A stretch of DNA of 64,000 nt, from positions 53,762,068-53,826,067 of the forward strand of contig NC_088866.1 of the NCBI RefSeq assembly GCF_032884065.1, read 5' to 3'. Under the pieces are notes generated by a model. The model worked only from the letters and a program-made list of their open reading frames with translations, did not search any database and had not been told where the DNA came from. This stretch comes from Artemia franciscana (lineage: Eukaryota > Arthropoda > Branchiopoda > Anostraca > Artemiidae). Below are positions 1-23,200 of this stretch, in pieces (position 1 is the first letter of the stretch; each line of letters starts with the position of its first letter). The translations under genes and the position numbers were made by a program.

Positions 1-468
1 GGAACCTTGGGCATTGCTGTAGGCTATACAGATATAACAAAAAACAACAAGGACAAAAAATGATACTAAGTTCAAACACACATAGGATTTTGTCGCTATT
101 TTCAATTAGAAATTTATTTAAGATATCCCATAAAGTTGTTAAGGAAACTTTAAAGGTTTTTATAGTCTATTACTAAAAAAATCTATAGGATGTATAGAAG
201 AATTTTCAAGTTGAAAATAAAATATTGCCCCAAGCTGCTAAGCAGGAGGTGAAAAAAAATTAAGATATATCAATGGTTTCTAATTTTTATCATAAAATAC
301 GGTCGATTTTATCTTTTTTTGTGTTTATATCCACCCCCCTCCCGCCCTGAATAAAATCCCGAGTAAGTGCCTGTTGGGATATATATGCATGCATTAGTGT
401 TTTCTGTTTGCGTCTTTTGGAAAATCTGTTCATTCGGTTACTCCTTATTTTTTTTTGTTTTCTTTCAG

Positions 469-9435
<8,967 letters not shown>

Positions 9436-11699
9436 GAATTTCAGACAAGAACAGATCATGGACCAATATGCACAGAAGTTCAGCACCTCATCTAGCACAT
9501 TTAAGCTATTTAATATTCAGCTGCTTTTGTTTCCGTTTAGTGCTACTAATCATATCATTTGAATGTTTCATCTCTCGGCTTGATAGCATATTGAGTTTTC
9601 ACAATATATATCATTTCTATAAAAACAAACCTGCTTGACAACTGGCTTCACCAATACTCTCAGTAAAAATTTGGAGATATGGGAAGGAAGGAGGGGGTGG
9701 GGGAGATCTGGTGTCTAGTTAATCAAACGACATTAGATCTAATTATAGGCGCGAAAATCCAAGTTCGTGTTTTTTCGATTTGTTTCTTTTATGAAAGACG
9801 GTCTTGGAAAGAAGCTATTATTAATTCAAAAGACATTAAGTCTAATTATAGTCGCAAAAATACTAGTTTGTGTTTTTTCCGATTTTTTTCTTCTATGAAA
9901 GAGGATCTTGGAAAGAAGCTATTATTGTTGGATTGTTGTTAATAGACGTCTTTTGGCTTTAGATTAATAGCCTATGTTTTTCCATCCCTATAACTGCAAG
10001 TTGATATAGTAGCCTACTTTTCAAACAGCCCAGTATAATTAAACTGCACTCTTGAACATTTCATTATCTACTTGATGCGTTTTGAACTATGGGAATTCTA
10101 TCGAACTAAAGAAGAATTTTTTATCCTCTGTGTCAAAGAAAGTCAAGATTTGTAGAATCTGGCTTTATCCAGGTTTTGGGGGATTTTAGACAGTTATGAA
10201 AATTAAAAATACTAATATAGAAAATCTAGGCGCATATTTTCTTTTAAAGTTGAGCGAGTCTTGTCTTACTTCCTTTTTTACTGTTTTTGCTTTTTAATTG
10301 ATCTCGGTTCTACATCGTATTTGATTCACTATTGTTTCATGTTGAAATAATAAAGCTATGTCTGGCAATTTTTTTTCCAACTATGGTTTTTTATTTGTTT
10401 TGTTTGAATTTCATGTTTATTAGGGAATAAACAATGCGAAAGTAAATTCCCACATATGAGTAGTCACACATAGATATCAAGGCAATGTCAATTTTTTGTC
10501 CAGTAGAGCCGGGGTAGCCAAACCGTGTCACATGGGCTGAACTTGGCGTATTGGACAAAGTCTGTCGTCTCTGTTGCTTCTAAAAGGCGTATCTGACAGT
10601 TTAAAGCCTTGTAAAACAAATGCCAAAAAGTCGTTGTTCAGATGTATTCAGAGAGAGCATGAGCAGAGCAGTACGTGTTCAATAACTCTTGTGTCCTCCT
10701 GATTTACATTTTCCTGCTGATTATTACTTTGATCCATTACCAGGGGCGTAACAAACCCCACTAAAATTTAGCCTCTTTAAAAATTATATCAAAATTAATA
10801 TAGGCCTAAAGTATTCAAGCATCCACAAAAATACGGTTTTCTTTAGTATATTTTTGCCTTTAAAGAACTCTATGGCTCATTTTTTTATTGTCATTTTCAG
10901 CTGACTTGGGAAAATCGGCTGCAACTTGCCGCTCTCCCCCCCCCCCCCACAGAATTTTGACGAAATTCCGGAACTCTAATTTAAACGTGTGAAAACGTGA
11001 AATTAAGTGGAATAGCAACGATGTGATGCCTGACCTTCTTACGTCTGTATATATATTGTTAGCACATTGTAATTAAAACTCAACAATTTTAGTTGCAAAA
11101 TGCTAAATAATTCCTTCATGAAATGTGAATTGACAATAGATGCACTCAACTAAGCAGCATTATTTCTTATTAGAATTTGATTAGATATAACAAGTAAGCA
11201 GGGTCATTGTAGGTCTTTACAGGCAAGCACCTGAAGGTATGTATTACGTATTTTCCTGCAATTAAGGGAGATGTTCCACCCTGCCCTACCCATATTACAA
11301 GTTTAGTCAAGAGATAATTCTCAAAAGCGAAGGAAGATGAAGAAGAAAATTCTCTCATACCCTTTTCCATACTTATCTGAAGGCTTGTTGAGAGTAATAA
11401 AATTTTGGACATCAAAACACACTTTTTGAGGCTTCATACATGCACCTCCGCAGTACAGAGAGATCACTGACCACCGTTTCTTATAGTTCATGTATAAATA
11501 TTCTCCAATGTATATAATTTTCAGATGCCTCTAATGGATTGATTCAGTTAAAAGAGGGTTAAAAATGATTATTTTTATTAAGTGTTTTTTTCGCATGAAC
11601 TACGTAAGCATCAGGGAACAACTGTGCCTACGTTTGGATTGTGGTCTCTGGAACTGACAAGCTGAATTAACTGCTTTTTAATGTTTTATATCACTAAAG
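9436..11699. other. Intergenic stretch without recognisable genes
   Basis: Downstream of PDE6D. Only short unconserved open frames are present. I see homopolymer runs and one near-direct repeat (9725-9800 against 9825-9930, sharing ATTAAGTCTAATTATAG-like and GGTCTTGGAAAGAAGCTATTA-type words). No splice-bounded exon is recognisable. Confidence 0.5.
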
Positions 11700-12262
11700 C
11701 TTTTCAAAATCTCCGCTCGATAGCCTCTTGGTATTCTTTGGATCAAAATTTTGATCTTGTTCCATAAAAAGAAAAACATTATTTTTCCGTGGTGCCTTCT
11801 CATTTAAAATTTGTAAAGCGTATTAGAACTTTCAGTTTATGTATTAATAACCTCTCCCAATATTATTGATCTACTGATGGGATAGGAATCACCCATGAGG
11901 GAAAAAAACGAAACGCCTCTGTGAACATTTCTTTCGAAAAGAAATGAGCAAAATTTCGTTGTTTTGCATATGGAGGCTTGAAAATTCCACTGAAAGGGAC
12001 TCCAATATACTGAATTTGATAATAAAACGTTTGTCAAGATTACTACCATTTTTTAATTTTTTTCCCCAGGCTTCTTAAAACAAGTTGAACTTTACTCAAC
12101 TTTTCATAGGTAATTTCAAACTCATTGAATTTTACATATTTAGAAGCATCATTAAGGCCCAATTCTTTTGACATTAAAATTGTTATCGTAATGCATTATT
12201 GTAGCTTCTATTAACATTAGCAGAAGTCGCTTTTTGCTAGCAGTTTGGTACCACCAATTGTT
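11700..12262 (-). repeat. Possible ancient copy of the hairpin-forming repeat family
   Basis: The order of words (AATTCTTTTGACATTAAAATT, then TAGCTTCTATTAACATTA, then GTTTGGTACCACCAATTGTTT) follows the small-hairpin end of the family seen intact at 28446-28469, but is very diverged. The left limit is arbitrary. Confidence 0.35.
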
Positions 12263-12604
12263 TGCCCAGACAAATATTGCTAAAACGTAAGTCTAACCTG
12301 TAAGATATTTTAATTCCCGGTGAGGTTTGTGTGAATTAAAGATTCCAAAAAGGTATTTTATGAATGGAGGGTATTGGGAGACAAGGGGAAGGAATAATGT
12401 ATTAATTGTACTGCGGAGCAAGACGACTAATTTCGCAGTTGTTTGTTTCCATCGTCAATAGTTCGTTGTTCAATATGGTAAAATATTTGAATCTTGAATG
12501 CCTTGTGACTCTTGAAAGTTCTGACCCTAGGTCACAGCAAAGAACCTAGTTAATTGAGAAAAAATGTTTGCAACTAGATACTCAAGGCAACCCTGCCCTG
12601 GTGG

Positions 12605-12905
12605 CAGGGTTAAATTTTAATTTTTAATATATATATATATATATATTTTAATTTTATAAATTTAAATAAATAATTTAAATAAATAAATTTATTAAATTAT
12701 TTATTATTTATTTATTATTTATTATTATTAATATTATATTATAATAATAATATTATTATTATTTAATGATTATTATTTAAATTTAATAATAAATTTAATA
12801 ATAATTATTTAATAATAATTATTATTATTATCATAATAATTATTATATTATTATTTATTTATTATTATTTATTTAAATAAATAAATTTAAATAAATAAAT
12901 AAATT
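12605..12905. repeat. (TTA)/(TAAA) low-complexity tract
   Basis: About 300 bp composed almost entirely of A and T in TTA, TAAT and TAAA words, starting with a short (TA)n run. No gene. Confidence 0.9.
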
Positions 12906-13574
12906 TTCTTGTAATGTGGGATGGATTCGACATTTTTAATTGCATTCCAGTTTTTCCCTAGATTGTGTAACTATGTTCTGTTGTCTATAGACAGCCTTCA
13001 AATTCCGAAGATCCACTGAAAAATCCGTAGAAATAGAAAAGCTAGTCAAACCAAGACCATATTTGAACTCATATCGATCAACCATCTCCTACTGGTGGGA
13101 GGGGATTGGGCTCACCCCCAGGTGGTGGAAAAACAATTAGTGCTAAACTAGATTCAGCGTAGAATTTAATGAAACACAGTATGTATGATTGTAAATTCTG
13201 AAGAAGTTTGCAGATGCAGTGTGAATTTTATTCACAAAAATTTAGAGAATGGCAACAAAATGGATTTATCAATATCGTTGAACGGGGGGAATCTTGTTCC
13301 GTTTCTATTAATTTTTTTTTTAAATAACGCATTCCTCAGTGAAAAAGAGTATTTTAAAATGTAGATAAGGAGGTGACAAAGAGATAGTTGTATAATTTAA
13401 GCATTGATCCTCTTTGAAAGGAGGCCAAGGATGCCATACATGAAATTTAAAAATAATTTTTTACTGCATTTTCATTGAATACAGCCATTATTGGTATTTC
13501 CTCTACAAAAATTGAGAAAAGAACAGATTTGATTCCAAACATATATTAAAATACTGCCTCCTAACTTGCACAAA

Positions 13575-14053
13575 AAATTGGAGGGCAACTAGACCTTCTC
13601 CCCAACCCCTTTTCTTATCAAAATCGTCCGATCAAAACTATGAGAAAGCCTATTAGCAAAAAAAAAAACCAACAAATTAATATATAAATTTTGTTTTAGT
13701 TATTCATGTGCGGTGAGTCAAAATCAGAAGATGCATTAATTCAAAAACGTTCAGAAATTAAATAAAAAAAAACAAGTTTTTTGAACTGCAAATAAGGAGC
13801 GACATTAAAATTTAAAACGAACAGAAATTATTCCGTATATGAAAGGGGTTGTCACCTCCTCAACGCCTCGCTCTTTACGCTAAAGTTTTTTATTTAAAAA
13901 AAAAGTAGAGTTGTGACAGAGTCAAACTTTAGCGTAAAGAGCGAGGTGTTGAGGAGGGGACAACCCCTTTCATATACGGAATAATTTCTGTCCGTTTTAA
14001 GTTTTAATGTCGCTCCTTACTTGCAGCTAAAAAAACTTGTTTTTTTATTTAAT
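13575..14053 (+). mobile_element. Hairpin-family repeat, palindrome end with part of the body
   Basis: 13575-13757 matches the body preceding the palindrome of the copy at 47965-49696 (words TTGGAGGGCAACTAG, CAAAAACGTTCAGAAATTAA). 13758-13888 and 13924-14053 are inverted arms around a ~35-bp loop, sharing TTCCGTATATGAAAGGGGTTG and CGCTCTTTACGCTAAAGTTT. Both arms carry the copy-specific GCCTCGCTC / GAGCGAGGTG variant. Non-coding. Confidence 0.85.
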
Positions 14054-14059
14054 AATTGA

Positions 14060-15380
14060 GAAGAGCGATCTAAGGGCTATAATATTAAGGGCTTTAAAAA
14101 TAAATAACTAAAATCAAGAAAACCATAATTGTTCATTTGGAATTTTGAAGAGTATTTTATGAATATTGGAGAGTTATGAAGAGTGGATTTGTTATTAATA
14201 TTTTTCTATGATTTATAATTTATTTATTTTTGGTTTATTTATGATAGTTTTAATTAAATAATTGAGGTTTAAGTAAACAGTAGAATTAATAGGTAAGTAG
14301 TTACGTGGACTTTCGTACGACCGCAAACCGTCATAGGTTTTCTCTGGCGCTGAAGTATTGTTTAGTTTATTTATTTGTTTGTTAATGTGGATTAATAAAC
14401 TTGTGAACTTAGCTATCATCTTTGTGTGTGTTGGAACTTGGTATGTTGACCGTTCTGGTTTCAGTGTTAATAATTCTAATCTGTGTAAAATTAAAAATTT
14501 TAATTTCAAAAACGAAAAAATAATTTATATATAATAATTATATCTCTTGATATTTAAAAAAATATTTAGCCTGATTTCTGATTCCAATAAGGATAAGAAA
14601 TTAAATATTAATTTAGCCGAAATTTGTTGTAAACTATCCGTTAAATTCTTAGCAGAGTTACCACCTCTAGCACGAAAATGTTATTCTATCATTATTTCAT
14701 CATATGTAACTAGGGCCAGATAAAAGGTGATTGGAACGGTTGGGCCCCGTGCTGCCATCAAAATGAATTTTTTTTGAAATTGTGAAACATTCTTTTCCAG
14801 TAAGCGTTGCTTCTGGAGAGAGGCTATTTTCCAGATAAAAACGAATAAAAGACTATCTAATATCAACAATGAATAGGAAAGATTATGTAGTTTGGCAATT
14901 ATAACGATTGAAAGTGGAGACGCAAGGAAATTAGATTTTAGAACAATTTTAGAAGAATTTATAGAATAAAAACCTAGAAATATGTAAATTAATATATTCA
15001 TATTCCGTGATGTAAATTCAAATGACATTTTCAGCAGTTTCATAATATCTAGGGGACAAAAACGAAAATTAACGTAAGCTCAAAATGAGGAATAAAAAGG
15101 ACAAAATATGACACAAACGTAAGCTCAAAATGAACAAACTGGACCATCAAATAAGACAAGATAAAGGAAAGGACTTGAGAAATTTAAATGTACGGGTGAA
15201 AATGAACAACCTAGACCATCAAAAGTGACAAGATAAATCCGAGCAGCGAAGGCAAAGGGCATTGAAAAAATGTCTGAAACAATGATAAATGAAAATGAAG
15301 AACGAAGAAATATGAAGTTAAAAGATAAATGGTTGCTAGATTTACAAAGAATAAAAAAAATTGAAAAATAAAAAACTACA
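14060..15380. other. A+T-rich stretch without recognisable genes
   Basis: Open frames on the - strand (up to 120 codons) are hydrophobic, A+T-driven and match no family I know. At 15060-15230 the words CGTAAGCTCAAAATGA and ACCATCAAA recur, suggesting another old repeat. Confidence 0.4.
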
Positions 15381-15382
15381 TA

Positions 15383-16600
15383 CATAATAATTTCTGTTTG
15401 TTTCGAATTTTGATGTTATTCCTTACTTTTAGTTAAAAAAAAAAAATTCTGTTCGTTTTCCAAATAATCAGGTAAATCTGGCTAACCCTACATAAAATAT
15501 ACTTCCTTCACGGGTATCTGTTCCGTGAAAATTTCCTCTAATGTAAAGCACACCCCCCTCTCAAGTTCCCTCCAGAAAATTTTATCCTCGTTTTTCTCGA
15601 TAACTCTGTTAATCTGTAGAATTCTGTTTAGATAAATGTGTAAATTCTGTAGAATTTTTTTCCCGGAAACGAAAACACGCGGAAAATGGCTCTTTGATGT
15701 TTCTTCTGGAACTTCTCCACATGGAAGATTGAGTTGGTAAAGACAATCTAAGACAAATAAAAAAAAATCGCATAGGAATTCTGTCAACTTCCCCCAATAT
15801 AAAATAATCCCTGGGAAAAAACACGCCCCAGAAATTTCCCTTCCCAAGGAAGTTCTCCCAAATGGAAATCCACCCAGAGCACGGAATCCTCCCCCCTGAA
15901 AAATGTCTGTGTACTTCCCAATGACAAATAGTATACGCAAGCAGTGGGCAAATGTCGTAACTTTAACGGTTCTCCCCACGGACTCTGAGGGTCGTTTTGC
16001 CTCAAAAGACGTAGTTATTTGATCTTTGAACAACACTGAACAAAATGGCTACCTAAAAATTTAGATCAGATAACTTTTGCAAATAAATGGGCGTGGGAGG
16101 GGGGCCCAGTTGACCTCAAATTTTTTATCACTTAAAAAGAGTACTACAACTTTTAACTTCCGTTTGAATGCGCTTCTTTTTGAATCTTCTAGGACAATTA
16201 TGTCAATGCGACCACTCATAGAAAAAAAAACGCATCCGTAATCTGTCTTCTGTTAAAAAATAGCAAAATTCTATATTATTGTATATGGGGAACTTAAGAC
16301 TTCTAAAGTAGGGTTTCGGATGTGCTGAATCTGATGGTGTGATTTTCATCAAGATTACTTGAATTTTAGAGGGTATTTCCCTCCTAATTCCAAAACCAAG
16401 TAAATTTTCTTAGGTAATCTAGGTAATTAGGACTTTTGATGCGGAATACTAAACCTGATGAATCTTGTGTATTTAGAATCATTATAATAAGCTAATTCTT
16501 TTGATGTATCTATTAATATCAAAATTCCGTTTTTTAGAGTTTCGGTTACTATCTAGCCAAGCCGCTCCTTACTTACAGTTCGTTACCAAGCACTGTTTAA
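15383..16600 (-). mobile_element. Hairpin-family repeat, old copy
   Basis: It begins with half of a palindrome arm (AATAATTTCTGTTTGTTTCG) and ends with ACAGTTCGTTACCA and CACTGTTTAA, the decayed small hairpin. In between it follows the body order: CGTGGGAGG, TTTTTATCACTTAAAAAGAG, CGCATCCGTAATCTG, CTGAATCTGATGGTGTGATT. Substitutions are many, so it is older than the copies at 26-28 kb and 48-49 kb. Open - strand frames inside it are chance. Confidence 0.75.
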
Positions 16601-16909
16601 TAGTGTGAATATTTAATTCATCAGTCGAAATTTCTGTACAATAGTTGTCTTTCAACACTGTAACGTCATTGGCTGCGATTTACAAAGATTATCTTTCCTT
16701 ATATTAATTACTGATATTTCCTTTTGATCAACGATTTCACTGAGATTTTTTATGCAAGGTATGTATATAAGTGTCATATCTTAAAATATATGTGATTGCT
16801 GTAACACTGAAGGAAAATAGTTCGTGTCAAAATCAGTTCTTTTAGCCCCCCTCCTTTGGGTTTCATGAAGTGGCTCCTCTATGAGAGACCCTACTATTTT
16901 TAATATTTT

Positions 16910-16915
16910 TTTATT
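16910..16915 (-). terminator. Polyadenylation signal AATAAA for the DUF745-like gene
   Basis: TTTATT on the + strand reads AATAAA on the gene's strand, about 62 bp beyond the stop codon. Confidence 0.5.
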
Positions 16916-16976
16916 TAAAAATAAACTTAAAACATAATTCCAATTAAGATACAAAAATTTGAAACAACCACGATTG

Positions 16977-17285
16977 CTAGTGATAACCAGCTCCAATTCC
17001 ATATCCTGCATTTGCTTTAGCGCCCTGTGCAGCAGCCAAAGCCTTATTTGCTGCCGCTTGTGTAGCTGCTAAATCAGACAAGGCTGCTTGCTGCTTATAA
17101 GCAAGAGCCTGTGCGTTTTGTTGAGAAAGATAGGCCATTTGAGCTTGTGCAGCTTGTTGCTGTATCGCCGCCTGAAGTGCAGCAGCTGCTTGAGCAACAT
17201 GGGCTTCTGCAGCCTTTGTTGCTGTGGCGAGGGCTTGTGCCTGTTTCAGTGCTTGTACTTTAGTTGCTTCGGCAGCTTGAACAGC
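16977..17285 (-). CDS. DUF745-like gene, last exon
   Basis: The acceptor is TTACTTTTAG. The frame runs AVQAAEATKVQALKQAQ ... AALSDLAATQAAANKAL ... GYGIGAGYH, then TAG at 16977-16979. It has few charged residues, almost no aromatics until the end, and no Cys. Confidence 0.85.
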   Translation of the reverse strand, partial: AVQAAEATKVQALKQAQALATATKAAEAHVAQAAAALQAAIQQQAAQAQMAYLSQQNAQALAYKQQAALSDLAATQAAANKALAAAQGAKANAGYGIGAGYH

Positions 17286-20200
17286 CTAAAAGTAACAAAG
17301 AACCTATCATTTGCTGTACTAAATAGCACCAACATGACAACCATGATAAATAGTTTAAGTGTCAAAATTCGAAAGGTAAAAAAAAAGAGAAAACATCGCA
17401 AATTATCTTAGGAATAAATGAAATAAGACAAATGAGTCAAAAAAGTTGCTATTTTGGTGTAATCAGTTTTTGATAAATTTTAAAAGTTGAGCATTCTTTA
17501 TATTTAGAAAGATACATCTTATGTATTTTGTCAATGCTAAGGACTATAACCAGTATTAAACATTATATTCGAGGGTTTTAGCTCTGCTGTTAATACTCCA
17601 TGGTCTAAGGCCCTAAAAATTGTGGCCTTTGGCCCTGAGAGTTTCGAGTAAGAACTCACGCCTCTACTACTGAACAAACAAACTTCGATAGAGGATTGTC
17701 AAAAGGAAAGTGCTGTCAATAAAGCTGCCGCAGCACTTTGGATAATAGCTCATCGTGTTGAACAAAAACCAAATCGAGAAAGTGACGAAAGAAATGACAA
17801 TGAAACAGTAAAAGAAAACGCTATAAAAAAGCAAATTAAAGCTAGTTGTGATATTTAGGGTAGATATTTAAAAACCAAAATCTGGTTCTAGATTTATCAA
17901 ATGGTGACACAAACCATAAATTGTAACATTAAAAGAAAGTTCAGGAAGACTTAGGCTAGCTAGAGCGAATGGTAGTGTACATGAGAAGAACCAGCACAAA
18001 CATCAACAACCCACATTGCATTGTTTTTAAAGACGCTCATCCCGTAAAAGTAATGCTCCACCACGTCATTTACGGTGGGTTAAATCACATTAAACCATAA
18101 AAGAATGATTTTCTTTTGATTTTAATCGACTTAGTTTTAGTTAAGGCCCATTCATAATGATGTTTTATTAAAGGCCGTTTAAAAACTTGACATTAAGTGA
18201 TTCTAATGATCAGATTTTGCCATTTGTAACGGGCAATTTAAACGCTGAAATCATTTAATAGGCAACTTTAGTTGTCTTTTTGTTTCAGATCTTATATAGT
18301 CCTTGTTTCGCCTACCGTGCTAATGTTGTAAACCTCTGGCAAGCTCCAGCAGCTCTGCAATACTTTAATTCCTTTTTATTCCCCTTTTTTATTCTTCTTC
18401 TTGCTTGGACTATGATGGAGACGCTATCTCCTCATCGAATTCAAATTCCGAAATTTTTATGCTGTTTTTTCTCTGTCTCATTAAGGTTTGGGCTTTAGCG
18501 AATCGGACAATGCTGTTAAGTCTTCCTGTTGAGTCGACTATGAGTAGGTTCAGAACATCAGTTTGGATCGATCCAGCTCTGTTCTGTTGTTTCTTCTATA
18601 ACGAACGAATTTGGTTTAAAGTGATTCCCGAGATTAGCGCTAGCTAAATCTCGGTACTATTGAAATATGATTGTTACTGGGTTTTTATGAAGAAAATACA
18701 AGTTCTCAATCTAAATTACAAATTTACTCTTTTAATCTATCCAGCGTTATTTACAATAATATTGGAAAGCCCATTTCTTTGTTGAATACGTAAGTAAGTG
18801 CTGGCAACAAAAAACATATGGCTTAATAGCAAATTCTAATTTTTCTTTTTGTCAATACATATTCTCTCCCCCTGAAAGAAGTATTTAGTTTTCACAAAGG
18901 CTAAGGAATTTGACAATTATTTCAGAAAAAAAACAGAGGGGACGGTACCACCTGTAAAATGGGATAATTTTGGTTAATTTAAATTTAAAAATTTTGATTT
19001 TTTTAAATTTTGATGTTCATCTTCATTTAGAAAAAAATCATCCTTTTTTTCTATTCAGTAAAGTAAAATTAACATTTCAAGATAGGATTTTAAAGAATCA
19101 AGCAGTTTATGGTAGCGAACAGTGCGAAAAGGCGTACGAAACAGAGCCCTTATCAATAGTAGCCAAGATTCTAAAAAACAGGAACAAATTTTATAAGCAA
19201 TATATACACCACAAGTCTCCGTTTATAAGTCCCAAATAATGCTGATTCAGGAAACTTTAGTTTTTGTGAAGTTTCAAGGTAGGTCATTAGCCCAAGGACA
19301 TTTTGCATCTTTTTAGAAAAAAGAAAGAAACATTTGCCAAAAATGATTTGATCTTGATGAAAATTGTACGATCAAATTCAGAATGCCAAACAAACCGCTA
19401 GAGAATTTTGCGCGAAATTAACAGCAAAAATGCGAAATTTCACATTTTTGGCACATGTATGTGCACATTTTTTTTTGGTTTTAGCTACCTTTTTCAAGAG
19501 AGGTGCTTGTTTCAAACCATAAGTCAAGAAATGTCAGAAAACATTTTATTCGAATAGCTATAGACTTTCTTTCAAATTACGCTTCGGAACAATACCAATT
19601 TATTCGGTCTGGCATAGTGAAGTAAACTAACTGATTGTTCCTTTTTCATTATTCAATATCGCTTCCAGTATCATTATGTTACTACGACGTTGTCTAAGAC
19701 TTACTATAGAGTCACACTACTAGAGAAAGAATTAAAACTAATTGAGTTACTGGTGATAAGAAAATAAAATCAAAATAGCTAAGGTTGCTTAGCAACCGTA
19801 AAAAAAACTGAAAATATTGAAGGCCGGAGCCAAAATGCAAAGATAACGAAAAGTATGCCTTACAAAATGTGAATGTGCTAGCATAATTCCCTGATCATTT
19901 TATTTTAGGGGATTTTGTGATGTGTTTTACAATCTTGCCTTAAGGTATCAGAGTATCACGAATAGCTTAGGGAATAGTAGTTCATTCACATAAAATGCAA
20001 ATACTCGCTATGATCAGAGCATGAAACAGCTTTGTCTACACCTCAGGTATGGTAAATCTCATTCTATCCTAATAGGTATAATACTAGTTTTTATGCATGC
20101 ACATACTGTATACCTGAATTGCTTGGGCGGCTTGAGCTGATTCTGCAAAAGCAGCGGTTTGTGCAGCCTTTGCAGCTTCAGAAATTTGGGCTACTTGTGC

Positions 20201-23200
20201 TTGTTTTGCTGCTAATGCTCCTTGGGCTTTTTCAGCTGCTTGAGCTGCTTGATACGCTAATGCTGATGTTGCTTGCTGAGCTGCTTGAGCAGCGGCACCA
20301 TATTGAGCACCTTGTGCAGCCTTTGCTTGGTAAGCTGCTTGTTGTGCTACCACTGCTGCTCCGCCGTGTCCTCCATGCCCGACGACATCTTTACCGAACC
20401 CACCAACAGAAGGGCTGTAGCCACTAGTAGCAACAGCTTGTCCTCCATAAGCTCCAATTCCATGCCCTCTTTTGACCTAAAATAATAATACTACATTCCA
20501 CACTTGTACATAAATGTCTCTCCAGGAGTCGCTGGAGAGGAAGTTGTAAACTGTATATAAATATATAATTTATATAAGATCGAGATATATTCTTAATAAT
20601 ATTGACTTCTCCAAAGTTTTAATTCGAAAGAATGTATAGTCCAACTACTATAATTTTTATCCCAATGGATATCAGTGAATTGTAGATTCGCTTGAATAAT
20701 TGACTAACTTAATTAAAACGAGTACTCGGCAGCTTTACGTTTTCTTTTTCTCGAGATGTGAGTACATGATAAGAATACATTTTTAATAGATAGCCTACTG
20801 ACACAATTATTTATCCCATTGTGCTGCTACAAAGTAATTATTATACTATATGTCGCAAGATAACTTATTTCGTTTAGTTTAACTGAAAATCTTCCTACAA
20901 AACTAACAGAATGGATGGAGGTAAAAAAACAAAAACAAAAATAAACAACAATTACGCTATGTGTCATAAGAAACTATGCCTCACAGCGCATATGTCAAAT
21001 GATGATTACTAATCTATTTTATTGATCAATCTTAGAGTTATATTAATAATCACTAACTTAAACCAACATATAATAAGTAGTATCAAATTTCATATCATCT
21101 ATATACAAGTATGTTGAGTCCTGAAGCCTATTCCTGACTCTAGGTGGAAAACCAGGGGCAAGCTAAGCCTGGAAATTTGTATGGTAGTGGTAGAATTTAA
21201 AGCCATGAAGCTGGACACTCCGTCCTAGGTAGCATAGGAGATCCGTCAGGACACTTCAAAGTGGTGAAGCTAAGCTTCATGCCAAGCAAGGTGATGGGTA
21301 ACACGCTCCAGTTCCTGCATGGCTAGGGACATTGCGGTTAACTCTAGTCCCAAAAAACATCGATGGATCTCAGGGTACGAAGAAGAGTCATAAATAAAGC
21401 TATGGCGTTCCCAGGAAATGACGAAATCCCCATATTGGGACAGATGTTGAGAAGTAGGCACGCCAACCATGCTAGGATATTCATGATGTTCATTGAAGGC
21501 AATGTACCTTCAAATATGGTGACGAAGTTAAAACACCAGCAAGCCAAATCTATTGGAAAAGCAACAACAGTCATAAAGCACGCAAAATCAAGATTAACTA
21601 TTGGTTGGGACGTTAGATCTGTTAAACAAGAAGCTAAGCAAGCTGTCCTTGTCCATGAGAAAAAGAAGCACAGCATTTATATAGTATGTGTTTCTGAGAC
21701 CAGAATCTCTGATTCTGGCTGTCCAGTAATTACAGCACGCAAAACGCTAAAACGGTTCCACTTTTTCTACTCTGGAGTAGACGATAAGACTTGCAAAGCG
21801 TCGGTTTTATTATGAACCAAAGATCCAGAAATACACTCCTTGAGTGAACACCTGTTTCTCTCAGACTGGCCAGGATTAGAGTTAAAAGAAGCCGTGTAAA
21901 TGTGCCCATTCTCAACGTATATGCCCTTACCTCTGATACTGCTGCTGCTGCTAGGGTTCAATTCTATAAAAATTTGCAACAAGTGGCCTCTTCAGTTGCT
22001 GCAAGAAACTGCCTGATTGCTGCTGGAAATTTCAACACGTTGTTGGTCCAACTGATCAGACCACCACCCTGGACCACCTTGGAGATTCTGGACAGTGACA
22101 CAGGTGCAAAAATTGACAAAGAATGGTAAAGTACGCTTCGATGAACCATCCTGTTGTCACCATATCATATTCCGGCACAAATCAAGCGATATTTTGACTT
22201 GGCACACCATTGACGGTGTTAGTATGGCCCAAATTGACTTCATTCTAGTCTGCCAACACTGGAGAATTTTCATATAGGACTTGCGTTATTATAAAGTTGG
22301 GGACACAGGCTTGTTTTTACAAAAAAAAAACAACAACAAAAAAACACCTGGTTCTTCTTGCAATTTGTAGAGGGAACAAACTAAAACCCCGAACTGACAT
22401 TGATAAGCTGCAAGATAAAAAATTTCGGCCAACACTAAACACTGAGCTGACGAACCGTTTTAATATCCGAAATGACAATGAGCACAAAAACCACTATGAT
22501 AGCGATGAAAATTTGAGCATCACTGTTCAAGATTTTGAACTTGAAGAGAGTTCAAGTGCTCCAATCCGTCAGACTGACGCGAAGTGTGAGAAGAGACTGC
22601 TGTGTCATTGAAAAGCAGCATACACCCATGACACCTGAAAGCTTTACCAGATTCACAAAGAATCACTGGTGTGAAAGCCGCAGTTTCCGAAGTTGCCAAA
22701 GAAAGACCGGGAAAAACCATTAACTGTCAGAAGGAGCGTTTGGCCAAAGGGAAAGATCACTTCAAAACTCAACTCAACCCATCCCCATCCTCTGCTCCCA
22801 GTCATTCCAACCCCTTCCGCTCCCCATACTATTCAAAAAAATCCTTATGAAGTCGAGTTGGCCACTTCGGCAAGAGCAGAAATATTCAAAACGATTAAGG
22901 CCCTGAAGAATTACAAAACCCCTGGCAAAGATGTTTTCCCCCGGAGCTTTGGAAATAGTGTCCTAAGATCACTGCTGAAGGGCTCCATGGTATGCTTAAA
23001 AAATAGTGGAGGACCAATACTTTCCCAACGGATTGGAAGACAACAACTTCACTAGGGCAAGGTAGAAAAGAGCCTGTGAAAACTAAGCCAGTTTTTGTCA
23101 GGGCTACACCAACAATATTTTTTAACTTCATCTCATAATGCAGCAGTTTGAATTGCTCAATCTGCCCCTGATCGTGATATAAGACTTTAGAAAATTCTAC

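Noticed and set aside
13575-14053. Possible CRISPR or phage-type repeat array because of recurring hairpins
   Set aside because: Repeats are dispersed, not spaced regularly, and the spliced genes show a eukaryotic genome.
15488-16036. 182-codon - strand open frame
   Set aside because: It lies inside an old hairpin-family copy whose other copies have stops in this frame, with no recognised domain.
20119-20427. Leu-rich + strand open frames
   Set aside because: Antisense shadows of the GCT/CAA-rich exon of the DUF745-like gene, which has splice sites and phase agreement.
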